Under the pieces are notes generated by a model. It made no database searches. It was not told where the DNA came from and saw only the letters and a list, made by a program, of their open reading frames with translations. From positions 1-37,319 of the forward strand of contig NZ_URNN01000007.1 in the NCBI RefSeq assembly GCF_900549175.1: a DNA stretch of 37,319 bases, given 5' to 3'. This document shows, in pieces, positions 8,550-16,882 of the stretch. Position numbers and translations under genes: made by a program. Each line of letters begins with the position of its first letter. Position 1 is the stretch's first letter. This DNA comes from an uncultured Prevotella sp. GTDB lineage: Bacteria > Bacteroidota > Bacteroidia > Bacteroidales > Bacteroidaceae.

Positions 8550-11168
8550 TCAGAGCTTGGCCAGTTCGACAACCTTGTCAACAGCTGCGCTCAACCCATC
8601 GGCGTTCTTGCCTCCGGCTGTGGCGTAGTGAGGCTGTCCGCCGCCGCCGCCCTGAATCAGCTTGGCGGCTTCGCGCACCATTTGGCCGGCGTTCAGACCG
8701 AAGTCCTTCACCATGTCGTCGCTCAGCATGACGCTCAGCATGGGCTTGTCGGCTTTCGTTCCGATGACGCAGAGCAGATGCTCGGGTACGGCCTGGCGAA
8801 TCTTGAACACAAGGTCCTTGGCTGCGGCGGCATCTATCGGCAGCACGGCTGTGATAACCTTCACACCGTTCACCTCGCGTATCTTCTGAATGAGGCTGTC
8901 CTTGGTGCGCTCCACGGCCTGTGCGTGGAACTGCTCTATCTCTTTCTTCATCGTGTCGTGCTCGTCGATGTACTTTGTGATGACGCCCTGCAGGTCCTTG
9001 GCATTGTTGAACAGAGCCTTGATGGCCTTGATGGCGTCTTCCAAATTGTACATCAGCTCCTCACATTCGCGGCCCGTCTTGGCCTCAATGCGGCGCACGC
9101 CGGCGGCCACACTGCTCTCGCTGACAATCTTGAACATGCCGATCTTGCCAGTGGCCGAAGCATGAATACCGCCGCAGAACTCGCAGCTCGGTCCGAAGCG
9201 TACCACGCGCACCTTGTCGCCGTACTTCTCGCCGAACAGAGCGATGGCGCCCATTTTCTTGGCCTCTTCCAGCGGAGTGTCGCGATGCTCGTCGAGCGGC
9301 AGGTTCTGGCGGATCATGTCGTTGACGATGCGCTCGGCCTGACGCAGTTCCTCGTCGGTAACCTTCTGGAAGTGGGAGAAGTCGAAGCGCAACGTGTCGG
9401 CGCTGACGTACGAGCCCTTCTGCTCTACATGGTCGCCGAGCACCTGCTTCAGGGCGTAGTCGAGAAGGTGGGTGGCCGTGTGGTTGGCGGCGCTGCCCTC
9501 ACGCTTGTCTGTGTCTACGCAGGCCATGAAGTCGGCCTCGGGGTTCTTGGGCAGTTCCTTAACGATGTGTATGCTCTGGTTGTTCTCGCGTTTGGTGTCG
9601 ATGACGGTCACGGTCTCGGTCTCGCTTACGAGCACACCGCAGTCGCCCACCTGTCCTCCCATCTCGCCGTAGAACGGCGTGTGGTCAAGCACGAGTTCAT
9701 AGTATGTGTTCTTCTTCTGTGTCACCTTGCGGTAGCGGAGTATGTGACATTCATACTCGGTATAGTCGTAACCCACGAACTGCTGCTCGCCGGGCATAAG
9801 CTCGGTCCAGTCGGAGCTTTCCACCTGTGCGGCGTTGCGGGCGCGCTCTTTCTGCTTCTGCATCTCGGCGTCAAACTGCTTCTCGTCGACGGTCAGTCCG
9901 TTTTCGCGGCAGATAAGTTCGGTGAGGTCGAGCGGGAAGCCGTAGGTGTCGAAGAGGCGGAAAGCCTGTGTTCCGTCCAGTTCGGTCTTGCCCTGTGCCT
10001 TGGTCTCTTCCATGGCCGTGTTGAGCAGGCTGATACCCTTGTCGAGCGTGCGGAGGAACGAGTCTTCCTCTTCCTTCATCACACGGCCGATGAGTTCACG
10101 CTGTGCTACGAGCTCGGGATAGGCTTCGCCCATCTCGCCGATGAACACGGGCAGCAGACGGTGGATGAACGCCTCCTTCTGTCCGAGGAACGTATAGGCG
10201 TAGCGCACGGCACGGCGCAGGATGCGGCGGATTACATATCCGGCTTTGGCGTTGCCGGGCAGCTGGCCGTCGGCGATGGAGAACGACACGGCGCGCAGGT
10301 GGTCGGCGATTACGCGCATGGCCACGTCGACATTCTCTTCCTTGCCGTATTCCTTGCCCGAGAGGCGGGCAATCTCCTTGATGATGGGCTGGAAGACATC
10401 GGTGTCGTAGTTGGAGTGCTTGCCTTGCAGGGCGCGCACAAGGCGCTCGAAGCCCATACCGGTGTCGATGACGTTCATCGACAGTTTTTCCAACGAGCCG
10501 TCGGCCTTGCGGTTGAACTGCATGAAGACGAGGTTCCATATCTCAATCACCTGCGGGTCATCCTTGTTGACGAGTTCGCGTCCGGGCACTTTGGCCTTCT
10601 CTTCCGGCGTGCGGGAGTCGAGGTGAATCTCCGAGCAGGGTCCGCAGGGTCCCGTGTCGCCCATCTCCCAGAAGTTGTCGTGCTTGTTGCCGTTGATGAT
10701 GTGGTCGGCCGGCACGTGCTTGGCCCAGATGGCCGCAGCCTCGTCATCGCGTTCGAGGTTTTCCTCCTTCGAACCTTCAAAGACGGTTACGTAGAGGTCT
10801 TTTGGGTCGAGCTTCAGCACGTCGATGAGATATTCCCATGCCATGTCGATGGCGCCTTCCTTGAAGTAGTCGCCGAAACTCCAGTTGCCGAGCATCTCGA
10901 ACATGGTGTGGTGATAGGTGTCGTGACCCACTTCTTCGAGGTCATTATGTTTTCCGCTCACGCGCAGGCACTTCTGTGAGTCGGCGCGGCGGCGCGGCTC
11001 GGGTTCGCGTGTGCCCAGGATTATGTCTTTCCACTGGTTCATTCCGGCGTTGGTGAACATCAGCGTCGGGTCATCCTTGATAACCATCGGTGCCGACGGC
11101 ACGATGGCGTGTTCCTTCGACTCGAAAAACTTTTTGAACGAGTCGCGGATTTCATTGGCTGTCATCAT
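8550..11168 (-). CDS. alaS: Alanine-tRNA ligase
   Basis: This cytoplasmic class II synthetase charges tRNA-Ala and edits mischarged Ser and Gly. The 872-residue length is typical. The N-terminal catalytic domain opens with RDSFKKFFESKEHAIVPSAP and has TLMFTNAGMNQWK (motif 1 region) and a motif 2 region near RRRADSQKCLRVSGKHND. The editing domain has the zinc-binding HTATH (near residue 564) and CGGIH (near 663). The C-Ala domain with a Gly-rich segment (GGGGGQPHYATAGG) ends the protein, which terminates in VVELAKL. It is divergent from the DUF2264 gene and reads from the promoter at 11212-11219. Nothing unusual is seen. Confidence 0.98.
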   Translation of the reverse strand: MMTANEIRDSFKKFFESKEHAIVPSAPMVIKDDPTLMFTNAGMNQWKDIILGTREPEPRRRADSQKCLRVSGKHNDLEEVGHDTYHHTMFEMLGNWSFGDYFKEGAIDMAWEYLIDVLKLDPKDLYVTVFEGSKEENLERDDEAAAIWAKHVPADHIINGNKHDNFWEMGDTGPCGPCSEIHLDSRTPEEKAKVPGRELVNKDDPQVIEIWNLVFMQFNRKADGSLEKLSMNVIDTGMGFERLVRALQGKHSNYDTDVFQPIIKEIARLSGKEYGKEENVDVAMRVIADHLRAVSFSIADGQLPGNAKAGYVIRRILRRAVRYAYTFLGQKEAFIHRLLPVFIGEMGEAYPELVAQRELIGRVMKEEEDSFLRTLDKGISLLNTAMEETKAQGKTELDGTQAFRLFDTYGFPLDLTELICRENGLTVDEKQFDAEMQKQKERARNAAQVESSDWTELMPGEQQFVGYDYTEYECHILRYRKVTQKKNTYYELVLDHTPFYGEMGGQVGDCGVLVSETETVTVIDTKRENNQSIHIVKELPKNPEADFMACVDTDKREGSAANHTATHLLDYALKQVLGDHVEQKGSYVSADTLRFDFSHFQKVTDEELRQAERIVNDMIRQNLPLDEHRDTPLEEAKKMGAIALFGEKYGDKVRVVRFGPSCEFCGGIHASATGKIGMFKIVSESSVAAGVRRIEAKTGRECEELMYNLEDAIKAIKALFNNAKDLQGVITKYIDEHDTMKKEIEQFHAQAVERTKDSLIQKIREVNGVKVITAVLPIDAAAAKDLVFKIRQAVPEHLLCVIGTKADKPMLSVMLSDDMVKDFGLNAGQMVREAAKLIQGGGGGQPHYATAGGKNADGLSAAVDKVVELAKL

Positions 11169-11211
11169 AACTATTTAGTCCTTATTTTATTAAATCCTTT
11201 TAAAAGTTTTG

Positions 11212-11219
11212 CAAAGGTA
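11212..11219 (-). promoter_or_regulatory. TACCTTTG promoter element for alaS
   Basis: The minus strand reads TACCTTTG (plus strand caaaggta), a TAnnTTTG match 44 bases upstream of the alaS ATG. Confidence 0.65.
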
Positions 11220-11306
11220 CGCCGTTTTTGCTATATTTGCAAATCTTTTCAAAACTTAAATGTTAAGTAACAACCGTTTTTTATTTGTGGTTATAAAAAA
11301 TATTTG

Positions 11307-11314
11307 TAAATTTG
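11307..11314 (+). promoter_or_regulatory. TAAATTTG promoter element for the DUF2264-GH43 pair
   Basis: TAAATTTG lies 45 bases before the start at 11359. A second match, TATATTTG, lies at 11232-11239, so there may be two start sites. Confidence 0.55.
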
Positions 11315-11358
11315 TCACAATACTGAATTAAAACAATCTAACTTATAAGAAAACTACA

Positions 11359-12615
11359 ATGAAGAAATTGCTTATTGTTGTGCTGATGGCCGTGTGTGTC
11401 ACCGGCGCTTATGCAAAGAAAAAGGCTCCCAAACAGACAGACAGGGAGTATTGGTGTGAACAGGCTTACAAGATGGCCCAGCCTGTATTGGAAAACATGG
11501 CCAAGGGTGAGCTTCGCAAGAACATGAAGACGGAGTTCAGTCCGTCGTTTGACAGCAGAGACCGCCGTGTGGTGTATATGGAGACCTTCGGGCGTCTTAT
11601 GGCCGGTGTGGCCCCGTGGATAGCTTTGCCTGATGACGGAACGGCAGAGGGAGCCATGCGCAAACAGTTGCGCGAGTGGGCACTGGCTTCTTACAAGAAC
11701 GCTGTTGACCCTCAGTCGCCCGATTATCTGTGTTGGGGAGTGTCCGGCCAGAATCTTGTCGATGCCGCATATATAGCCGAGAGTTTTCTCAGGGCATACG
11801 ACCAGTTGTGGACACCGCTCGATGATGTAACCAAGCAGCGTTATATCGCGGAGTTTACGAAGTTGCGGAAGATAGATCCGCCTTACACCAACTGGTTCTT
11901 GTTTTCGTCGGTGATAGAGAGTTTCATGGCCAAGGCGGGGGCGCAGTATGACGAGTTTCGTGTGAACACGGCCTGCCGCAAGGTGGAAGAGTGGTATGTG
12001 GGTGACGGATGGTATGCCGACGGCCCGGTTTTCGCTTTCGACTATTATTCGAGCTATGTGTTCCATGCAATGTATCTTGAAACGCTTCAGGCCATGGTGG
12101 ACGCCGGGGCCAACACCCGTCTTGACTATGCAAAATATCATGCCCGCGCACTGAAGCGCGCACAGAAGTTCTCCATCATACTGGAGCGTTTCATATCGCC
12201 CGAGGGCACTTTCCCCGTTATAGGGCGCAGCACGCCCTATCGTCTGGCGGCCATGCAGCCTTTGGCCTTGATGGCGTGGTATGGGAAACTGCCCAAGGAA
12301 CTCGCAAACGGGCAGGTACGCGCCGCACTGACGCAGGTGATGCACCGCATGTTTGATCGACAGAACAACTACAACGACGGCGGGTATCTTACGATAGGCT
12401 TTTGCGGAAGCCAGCCCGAGACGGCAGACTGGTATACGAATAATGGCTCGTTGTATATGACGTCACTTTCGTTCATGCCGCTCGGTCTGCCGGCCTCACA
12501 TCCTTTCTGGACAGACGAGGCGCAGCCATGGACTCAGGTGAAGGCGTGGGGCGGTCAGCCGTTCCCGAAGGATCATCGTTGGGGCGACGACATTCAGACA
12601 AAGGATAAATGGTGA
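11359..12615 (+). CDS. Secreted DUF2264-domain protein
   Basis: The signal peptide is residues 1-19 (MKKLLIVVLMAVCVTGAYA). The remainder matches the DUF2264 family in overall layout: an alpha-helical, toroid-like protein with VVYMETFGRLMAGVAPWIAL (51-70 region), the aromatic-rich WGVSGQNLVDAAYIAES, WYVGDGWYADGPVFAFDYYSSYVFH in the middle and NDGGYLTIGFCGSQPETADWYTNNGSLY near the end. DUF2264 members are usually found in polysaccharide loci and are suspected to act on uronic-acid sugars, but I know of no certain reaction. The next gene is a GH43-like enzyme with which it overlaps in transcript and probably acts. No SusC/SusD pair is present in the window, so this is a two-gene cassette, not a full PUL. 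Confidence 0.8.
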   Translation: MKKLLIVVLMAVCVTGAYAKKKAPKQTDREYWCEQAYKMAQPVLENMAKGELRKNMKTEFSPSFDSRDRRVVYMETFGRLMAGVAPWIALPDDGTAEGAMRKQLREWALASYKNAVDPQSPDYLCWGVSGQNLVDAAYIAESFLRAYDQLWTPLDDVTKQRYIAEFTKLRKIDPPYTNWFLFSSVIESFMAKAGAQYDEFRVNTACRKVEEWYVGDGWYADGPVFAFDYYSSYVFHAMYLETLQAMVDAGANTRLDYAKYHARALKRAQKFSIILERFISPEGTFPVIGRSTPYRLAAMQPLALMAWYGKLPKELANGQVRAALTQVMHRMFDRQNNYNDGGYLTIGFCGSQPETADWYTNNGSLYMTSLSFMPLGLPASHPFWTDEAQPWTQVKAWGGQPFPKDHRWGDDIQTKDKW

Positions 12616-12641
12616 GACACACGTACATCGAGGAAAGCAAG

Positions 12642-13757
12642 ATGAAGAGAAACATAATATCTGTATTGGCGGTTTTCATCGTCATGCTGGTGCAGGCCAA
12701 GGGCGGTCGCGACAATGTGATACGGCCGGGAGAGATATGGCCCGACGACAAGGGTGTTCACATCAATGCTCATGGTGGAGGGGTGATGGAGTATGGCGGT
12801 ATGTATTACTGGTTCGGCGAGCATAAGGCCGACAATACGTCCGCGGCACTTGTGGGTGTGACGTGCTATGCCTCAAAAGACCTTGTACACTGGAAGAACA
12901 TGGGTGTGGCACTGAGCGTGAGTGACGAGGTGGGTAGTGACATTGAGCGCGGTTGCACGCTTGAGCGTCCCAAGGTGGTATACAACGCCAGGACGAAGAA
13001 GTTTGTCATGTGGTTTCATCTCGAACTGAAGGGGCTCGGTTATCGTGCCGCACGTGCTGCGGTGGCCGTCAGCGACAAGCCTGCGGGGCCGTACCGTTTC
13101 ATACGTTCGGGCAGGGTAAATGCTTATAAGTATGCCGAGGGCACGACGGAGGCTGACATTGCCGCTTTGGAAAAGATTGACTTGAACAAATATGAGTGGT
13201 GGACGCCCGAGTGGCGCAAGGTTGTGGCCGACGGGGCTTTCATGCAGCGCGATTTGTCGGGAGGCCAGATGTCACGCGACATGACCATATTTGTGGATGA
13301 TGACGGCAAGGCATATCACATCTATTCGTCGGAGGAGAACCTGACGCTGCATATAGCCGAGCTGAGTGCCGACTATACGTTTCATACCGGCCGTTATGTC
13401 CGTGTGGCTCCGGGCGGGCAGAATGAGGCTCCTGCCATATTCAAGAAAGACGGAAAGTACTGGATGATAACATCAGGATGTACGGGATGGGACCCCAATG
13501 AGGCGCGCATGTTCTCTGCCAATAACATTTTCGGTCCGTGGACGCAACATCCCAATCCGTGTGTCGGTCCGGATGCCAAAATCACATTTGGGGGACAAAG
13601 CACATATATATTAAAGGTAAAGGACAAGTTTATATTCATGGCCGACGTCTGGCGGCCCAAGCATCCGATAGATGCGCGTTATATATGGCTCCCCATCGAA
13701 TTTGATTCTGCCGGGGTGCCTGTGATACGGTGGCGCGACAGTTGGAATATGGAATGA
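12642..13757 (+). CDS. Secreted glycoside hydrolase family 43-like protein
   Basis: The chosen start, MKRNIISVLAVFIVMLVQA, is a signal peptide with a purine-rich gaggaaag ahead; an upstream ATG at 12609 overlaps the DUF2264 stop and adds 11 residues without a signal character. The mature part has HINAHGGGVMEYGGMYYWFGEHK, then short beta-propeller blades with LERPKVVYNARTKKFVMWFH, DMTIFVDDDGKAYHIYSSE and NEAPAIFKKDGKYWMITSGCTGW, the form of five-bladed GH43 enzymes of the galactan/arabinan-active subfamilies. The predicted activity is exo-cleavage of galactose- or arabinose-containing side chains. Subfamily and substrate are not settled from sequence. It lies 26 bases after the DUF2264 stop and is likely in the same transcript. 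Confidence 0.8.
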   Translation: MKRNIISVLAVFIVMLVQAKGGRDNVIRPGEIWPDDKGVHINAHGGGVMEYGGMYYWFGEHKADNTSAALVGVTCYASKDLVHWKNMGVALSVSDEVGSDIERGCTLERPKVVYNARTKKFVMWFHLELKGLGYRAARAAVAVSDKPAGPYRFIRSGRVNAYKYAEGTTEADIAALEKIDLNKYEWWTPEWRKVVADGAFMQRDLSGGQMSRDMTIFVDDDGKAYHIYSSEENLTLHIAELSADYTFHTGRYVRVAPGGQNEAPAIFKKDGKYWMITSGCTGWDPNEARMFSANNIFGPWTQHPNPCVGPDAKITFGGQSTYILKVKDKFIFMADVWRPKHPIDARYIWLPIEFDSAGVPVIRWRDSWNME

Positions 13758-13903
13758 CGCTCCGGTGTGGGGGACTGGATTTGTGGCGACACTCGGTGTA
13801 ACGTTCGTAATATTGTCCGTAATATTGCACTTGCTTGTTGACTCTTTAGGAGGGGACAAGTAAAAAACACTTGAAAATGTTTTGCAGAGAAGTGCCGTTT
13901 TGG

Positions 13904-13911
13904 TATCTTTG
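13904..13911 (+). promoter_or_regulatory. TATCTTTG promoter element for the MerR-type gene
   Basis: TATCTTTG matches TAnnTTTG, 49 bases upstream of the ATG at 13961. The surrounding stretch aaaatgttttgcag (13875-13888) and gcaaaacatttt (13911-13922) is an inverted repeat spanning the promoter, which could be an operator for autoregulation. Confidence 0.6.
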
Positions 13912-13960
13912 CAAAACATTTTCGTCTTTTCAATAATTGTATTACAAATATCGTTGAAGT

Positions 13961-14311
13961 ATGGCTCTGAACACCAACAAGAATCTGAAACTGTATTACT
14001 CAATAAGTGAGGTTGCCGCTATGTTCGATCTCAATGAGAGCACTCTGCGTTATTGGGAACAGATGTTTCCGTATCTGAAACCGAAGACGAAAGGGCCGAG
14101 CAAGGTGCGTCAATATAGCGAAAAGGACATTGAGCAGATTCGTTTGATTCACAATCTTGTGAAGGTGCGGGGCTTCAAGCTGGACGCGGCGAAGAAGATT
14201 ATAAACAGCAACCGCAATGGTGCCGAGAAGACGGCTGAGGTTCTTGACAAGCTGATGTCTGTACGGGATGAGCTGATGGCGTTGAAGAAGCAGCTGGATT
14301 ATTTGGAGTAG
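13961..14311 (+). CDS. MerR-family transcriptional regulator
   Basis: The 116-residue protein has the MerR winged helix-turn-helix in residues 12-80 (YSISEVAAMFDLNESTLRYW, then RQYSEKDIEQIRLIHNLVK), followed by a short coiled-coil dimer helix (about 90-116, ending LKKQLDYLE). There are no conserved cysteines or a ligand domain, so it is not a metal- or drug-sensing classic MerR. It is the short Bacteroidota type commonly annotated only as MerR family. The inverted repeat over its own promoter suggests autoregulation. No target gene can be named. Confidence 0.9.
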   Translation: MALNTNKNLKLYYSISEVAAMFDLNESTLRYWEQMFPYLKPKTKGPSKVRQYSEKDIEQIRLIHNLVKVRGFKLDAAKKIINSNRNGAEKTAEVLDKLMSVRDELMALKKQLDYLE

Positions 14312-14390
14312 CTCTTCCCGCGTTTTTGTTCACCATGATAAAGAGTCGAATCAAGCATCACCCCGCCTGTTTGCTTTAATGAAAACGTTC

Positions 14391-14468
14391 TTTTTTATCC
14401 AAAACAAACTCCATAATGGATAAAATTCCCCTTTTTTGTCCATTATGAAGTTTGTTTTGGATAAAAAA
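14391..14468. repeat. 30-bp inverted repeat in front of a truncated gene
   Basis: Left arm 14391-14420 begins ttttttatccaaaacaaact; right arm 14439-14468 is its reverse complement with one mismatch. The spacer is 18 bases. The right arm ends four bases before a promoter element at 14472-14479, so the palindrome covers the -35 side of that promoter. It can be an operator or a hairpin. Confidence 0.85.
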
Positions 14469-14471
14469 GTG

Positions 14472-14479
14472 TATATTTG
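14472..14479 (+). promoter_or_regulatory. TATATTTG promoter element of the truncated gene
   Basis: TATATTTG matches TAnnTTTG and lies 18 bases before the ATG at 14498. Confidence 0.55.
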
Positions 14480-14497
14480 CCATTGAGAAATAGAGAT

Positions 14498-14551
14498 ATG
14501 AGTGTTATGAAGACTGTGATAATGAATCAGAAGAGAGAGCGTGACGGATAA
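14498..14551 (+). pseudogene. Seventeen-codon 5' remnant, probably of an AAA-family ATPase gene
   Basis: A promoter is followed by an ATG and 17 codons reading MSVMKTVIMNQKRERDG, then a stop. The NQKRERD stretch resembles the N-terminus of the large Bacteroidota ATP-binding (AAA, DUF4143-type) proteins, which start with NQK.ERDELL. The reading frame is cut at about 14546, exactly where the AT-rich minus-strand island begins. This is most simply read as a gene truncated by island insertion or deletion. The family assignment rests on a few residues and is tentative. Confidence 0.45.
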
Positions 14552-14553
14552 TT

Positions 14554-15024
14554 TTACTTGTTATCTTGTGTGTATAGTGCAGACAGTTTGTTTGCAAAAG
14601 TCGTTTTTAGGGAGTTGAGGCTGCTTTGTTCTGTCACTCCTACAAATAAAATCTGATCTGATATTTCGCAAATGTATTTGTTGCGTGTCAAAGCCGTGGT
14701 TTTTGATTGGCGAGTGGCGTTGCAGACCGATATTATAAGCAGGCGGTTTTGTTCCATCGGTGTTTGCAATTCAGCAGGAATTACTTTATACATCTTTCGT
14801 GCAAGAACAATGATAATGGGCTGTGTGCCCTTCAATAGGAAATGAAGCACATCCTGCTCTAACTTGCTGCTGAATCCACTGACTACACACTCTCCGCGCC
14901 TGCGCATTTCCGTTGCCCAGTCATAGCATTTCAACACTGTTTCGGAAGAAATAGTGCTTGATGCCAAGAAAGCCGTCTTTCTCACTTTCAGCAGTTCTTT
15001 ATTTCCAAGATATTCTACGTTCAT
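14554..15024 (-). CDS. DprA/Smf-like Rossmann-fold protein
   Basis: The 156-residue protein resembles the short DprA-like proteins of Bacteroidota. It has KTAFLASSTISSETVLKCYDW at residues 16-36, the sugar/nucleotide-binding-like VVSGFSSKLEQDVLHFLLKG (47-66), IIIVLARKMYKVIPAEL and a late ATRQSKTTALTRNKYICEISD. DprA itself loads RecA on incoming single-stranded DNA. The short forms lack the N-terminal SAM and C-terminal winged-helix parts and their role is unknown; several relatives occur in defence islands. It is the last gene on the minus strand before the island edge, with AT-rich codons. A direct role in DNA uptake is not supported here. Confidence 0.7.
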   Translation of the reverse strand: MNVEYLGNKELLKVRKTAFLASSTISSETVLKCYDWATEMRRRGECVVSGFSSKLEQDVLHFLLKGTQPIIIVLARKMYKVIPAELQTPMEQNRLLIISVCNATRQSKTTALTRNKYICEISDQILFVGVTEQSSLNSLKTTFANKLSALYTQDNK

Positions 15025-15164
15025 TTTCTTTCTTCCTATATTTTTTGTAACAACATCATTCGTTCTATGTTATATTATGGTCGTTATAAAAACATATTGC
15101 ACCTTGCTCATTCTTGTTATTTCTTGTAATTCTTAAGTTGAATAATTGATTTAAAATCAAAATT

Positions 15165-15551
15165 TTACAGATGCTCCACTGGCATTAATTCTTGCTCCTT
15201 ACCACCAGCCTTCTGTTCCAGATATTTTGTCAGCTGTGTTTCATGTATAAGTTGATTAAAAGACTCAGAGCTATACGCATCATAAAATTGCACCATTTTA
15301 TATATAGTACGATAACTCCATCCTTTCAGCGTGGGATTTTGCGTGTGGATAAATTCAGAGAGTTGCCTTACAATATTCGCTCCCCACTCCGAAACTTTCA
15401 GTTTTTGGCTGACGTATGCCCCTACTTCCCATATCATACGTAGCGATTCATCATCAACCGCTTTTGATATGCGTTGACGGTGAAAGTTGATGATTCCCAA
15501 CACTTGGTTGAAATCATTACTTGTTTGTATATTTGGTATTTTTTCTTCCAT
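15165..15551 (-). CDS. DUF1016 (YhcG) N-terminal domain only
   Basis: The 128 residues cover the DUF1016 N-terminal helical domain: NFHRQRISKAVDDESLRMIWEVGAYVSQKLKVSEWGANIVRQLSEFI, followed by GWSYRTIYKMVQFYDAY. Full-length family members continue with a PDDEXK nuclease domain and have about 340-390 residues. This one stops at EHL just after the N-terminal domain. No nuclease part is seen downstream on the minus strand in any frame. It could be a natural stand-alone domain or a degraded copy; the neighbouring gene upstream is the full-length relative. A partner or regulator role with that protein is possible but unproven. Confidence 0.75.
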   Translation of the reverse strand: MEEKIPNIQTSNDFNQVLGIINFHRQRISKAVDDESLRMIWEVGAYVSQKLKVSEWGANIVRQLSEFIHTQNPTLKGWSYRTIYKMVQFYDAYSSESFNQLIHETQLTKYLEQKAGGKEQELMPVEHL

Positions 15552-15614
15552 TGCTAAAAATTAATTGTTGGTTTTCCAGTTAAATTATCTACCAGTGGTG
15601 AGAGTATATATAGC

Positions 15615-16787
15615 TTATTCCTGATCTTCTTTTTCAAATTGTAATCTCAACAACGCCGTTTGCCTGCTAATTTCTTCCTGCAATTCTTGTGCTGAAGGTA
15701 GAAGCAATTTATATTTCGTTGCAAAAAGTTGTTCATTTCCCCTCAGTACCGAATATCTTGCAATATTTTCATCTGTTTCTGAACATAATACAATGCCAAT
15801 AGTAGGATTGTCATCATTTCCACGACGCAACTCATCATACAATTTTACATACATGTCCATTTGTCCAACATCCTGATATGTAACTTTATTCAGTTTTAAA
15901 TCAATCAAAATGAAACATTTCAAAATATAGTTGTAAAACACAAGGTCAACAAAGTAATTTTCTTGTGGTGTTCGGATAAGTTGTTGGCGGGCAACCAATG
16001 CAAAACCTTTCCCCATTTCAAGTAGGAAGTGTTCCATATTGTCAATGATGGCTTGTTCAAGTTTCCGCTCAGTGTAACCTGCATTACCTGGTAGTCTAAG
16101 AAATTCCAATACGGTGGGATTCTTTATAAATTCAAATTTCTCTTTTTGATAGTTTTGAGTTTTTTGTACCATTTCCTGTTTCACTTCATCAGAGAATTGT
16201 GAAAGAGCCATTCGCTCATAATATTGAGTGTTGATATTGCGGTTTAATGTGCGGAAACTCCACATTTCTTTAGCGGCTTCACACATATACCAGTCACGGG
16301 CTTGTTTGTCTGTAACTCGAATCAAGCGTTCATAATGTGACCATGGAAGTATTTCTATTCGGTTTTGTAATTGGTCAGACGGTGTCTGACCTTTTTGAAA
16401 TTCTTCCTTGATTGGTCTTTTCTGTTGAATCAACTTCACAGATTGGTCAGACGCTGTCTGACTAATTGCATATTCCTTAAACATCAAATAAAAACGCCTG
16501 AAATTCTTACAGTTCGTCACTGAATATCCCTTGCCAAACTCTTCTGTTAATGCTTGAGACGCGATAACAATAACACGTTTCCCATATTCCGCACGATTTT
16601 GTCCATTTTGCTCTTCTTCAACAATTCTTCTGCCCAGATTCCAGTTCGTAGCAACTTGACTAAAGTTAATAGCAGAATAAGCCTGCTTCAAGTTCGTCCT
16701 CACTATATCTTGCAATTCTGCCACGAAACAGCGTTCTTTTGATGTTAGAGCTAATGCTGTGAGTGTTATATTATTTTTGTTGTTCAT
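15615..16787 (-). CDS. DUF1016/YhcG family PDDEXK nuclease-domain protein
   Basis: The 390-residue protein has the N-terminal DUF1016 domain (about 15-105, with NWNLGRRIVEEEQ and GKGYSVTNCKNFRRFYLMF), a linker, and the C-terminal PDDEXK-type nuclease. Candidate catalytic residues are D281 (NYFVDLVFYN), D296 and K298 (IDLKLNKV), then QMDMYVKLYD (309-318), the usual Q..Y helix. The linker at 108-140 contains two similar short units, QTASDQSVK and QTPSDQLQN; their DNA, each centred on ggtcagac...gtctgacc-like palindromes near 16370-16460, is itself repetitive. Family members lie often next to type I restriction loci and are thought to act in nucleic-acid cleavage or defence, but no restriction genes are seen in the window. 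Confidence 0.85.
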   Translation of the reverse strand: MNNKNNITLTALALTSKERCFVAELQDIVRTNLKQAYSAINFSQVATNWNLGRRIVEEEQNGQNRAEYGKRVIVIASQALTEEFGKGYSVTNCKNFRRFYLMFKEYAISQTASDQSVKLIQQKRPIKEEFQKGQTPSDQLQNRIEILPWSHYERLIRVTDKQARDWYMCEAAKEMWSFRTLNRNINTQYYERMALSQFSDEVKQEMVQKTQNYQKEKFEFIKNPTVLEFLRLPGNAGYTERKLEQAIIDNMEHFLLEMGKGFALVARQQLIRTPQENYFVDLVFYNYILKCFILIDLKLNKVTYQDVGQMDMYVKLYDELRRGNDDNPTIGIVLCSETDENIARYSVLRGNEQLFATKYKLLLPSAQELQEEISRQTALLRLQFEKEDQE

Positions 16788-16882
16788 ATTCTATCTTTGT
16801 TTTATTATTTAACGTTTAGCCTGTTGGTGTTATTGCTATATGCCGTTATCTCTTTGTTGAGAAGTACCATTTGGAATGTTCC

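Noticed and set aside
8526..10979. 817-codon open frame antisense to alaS
   Set aside because: It is the mirror of a perfectly conserved alaS; its product is rich in Val, Leu, His and Gly with no family likeness, as expected of a shadow frame in GC-rich DNA.
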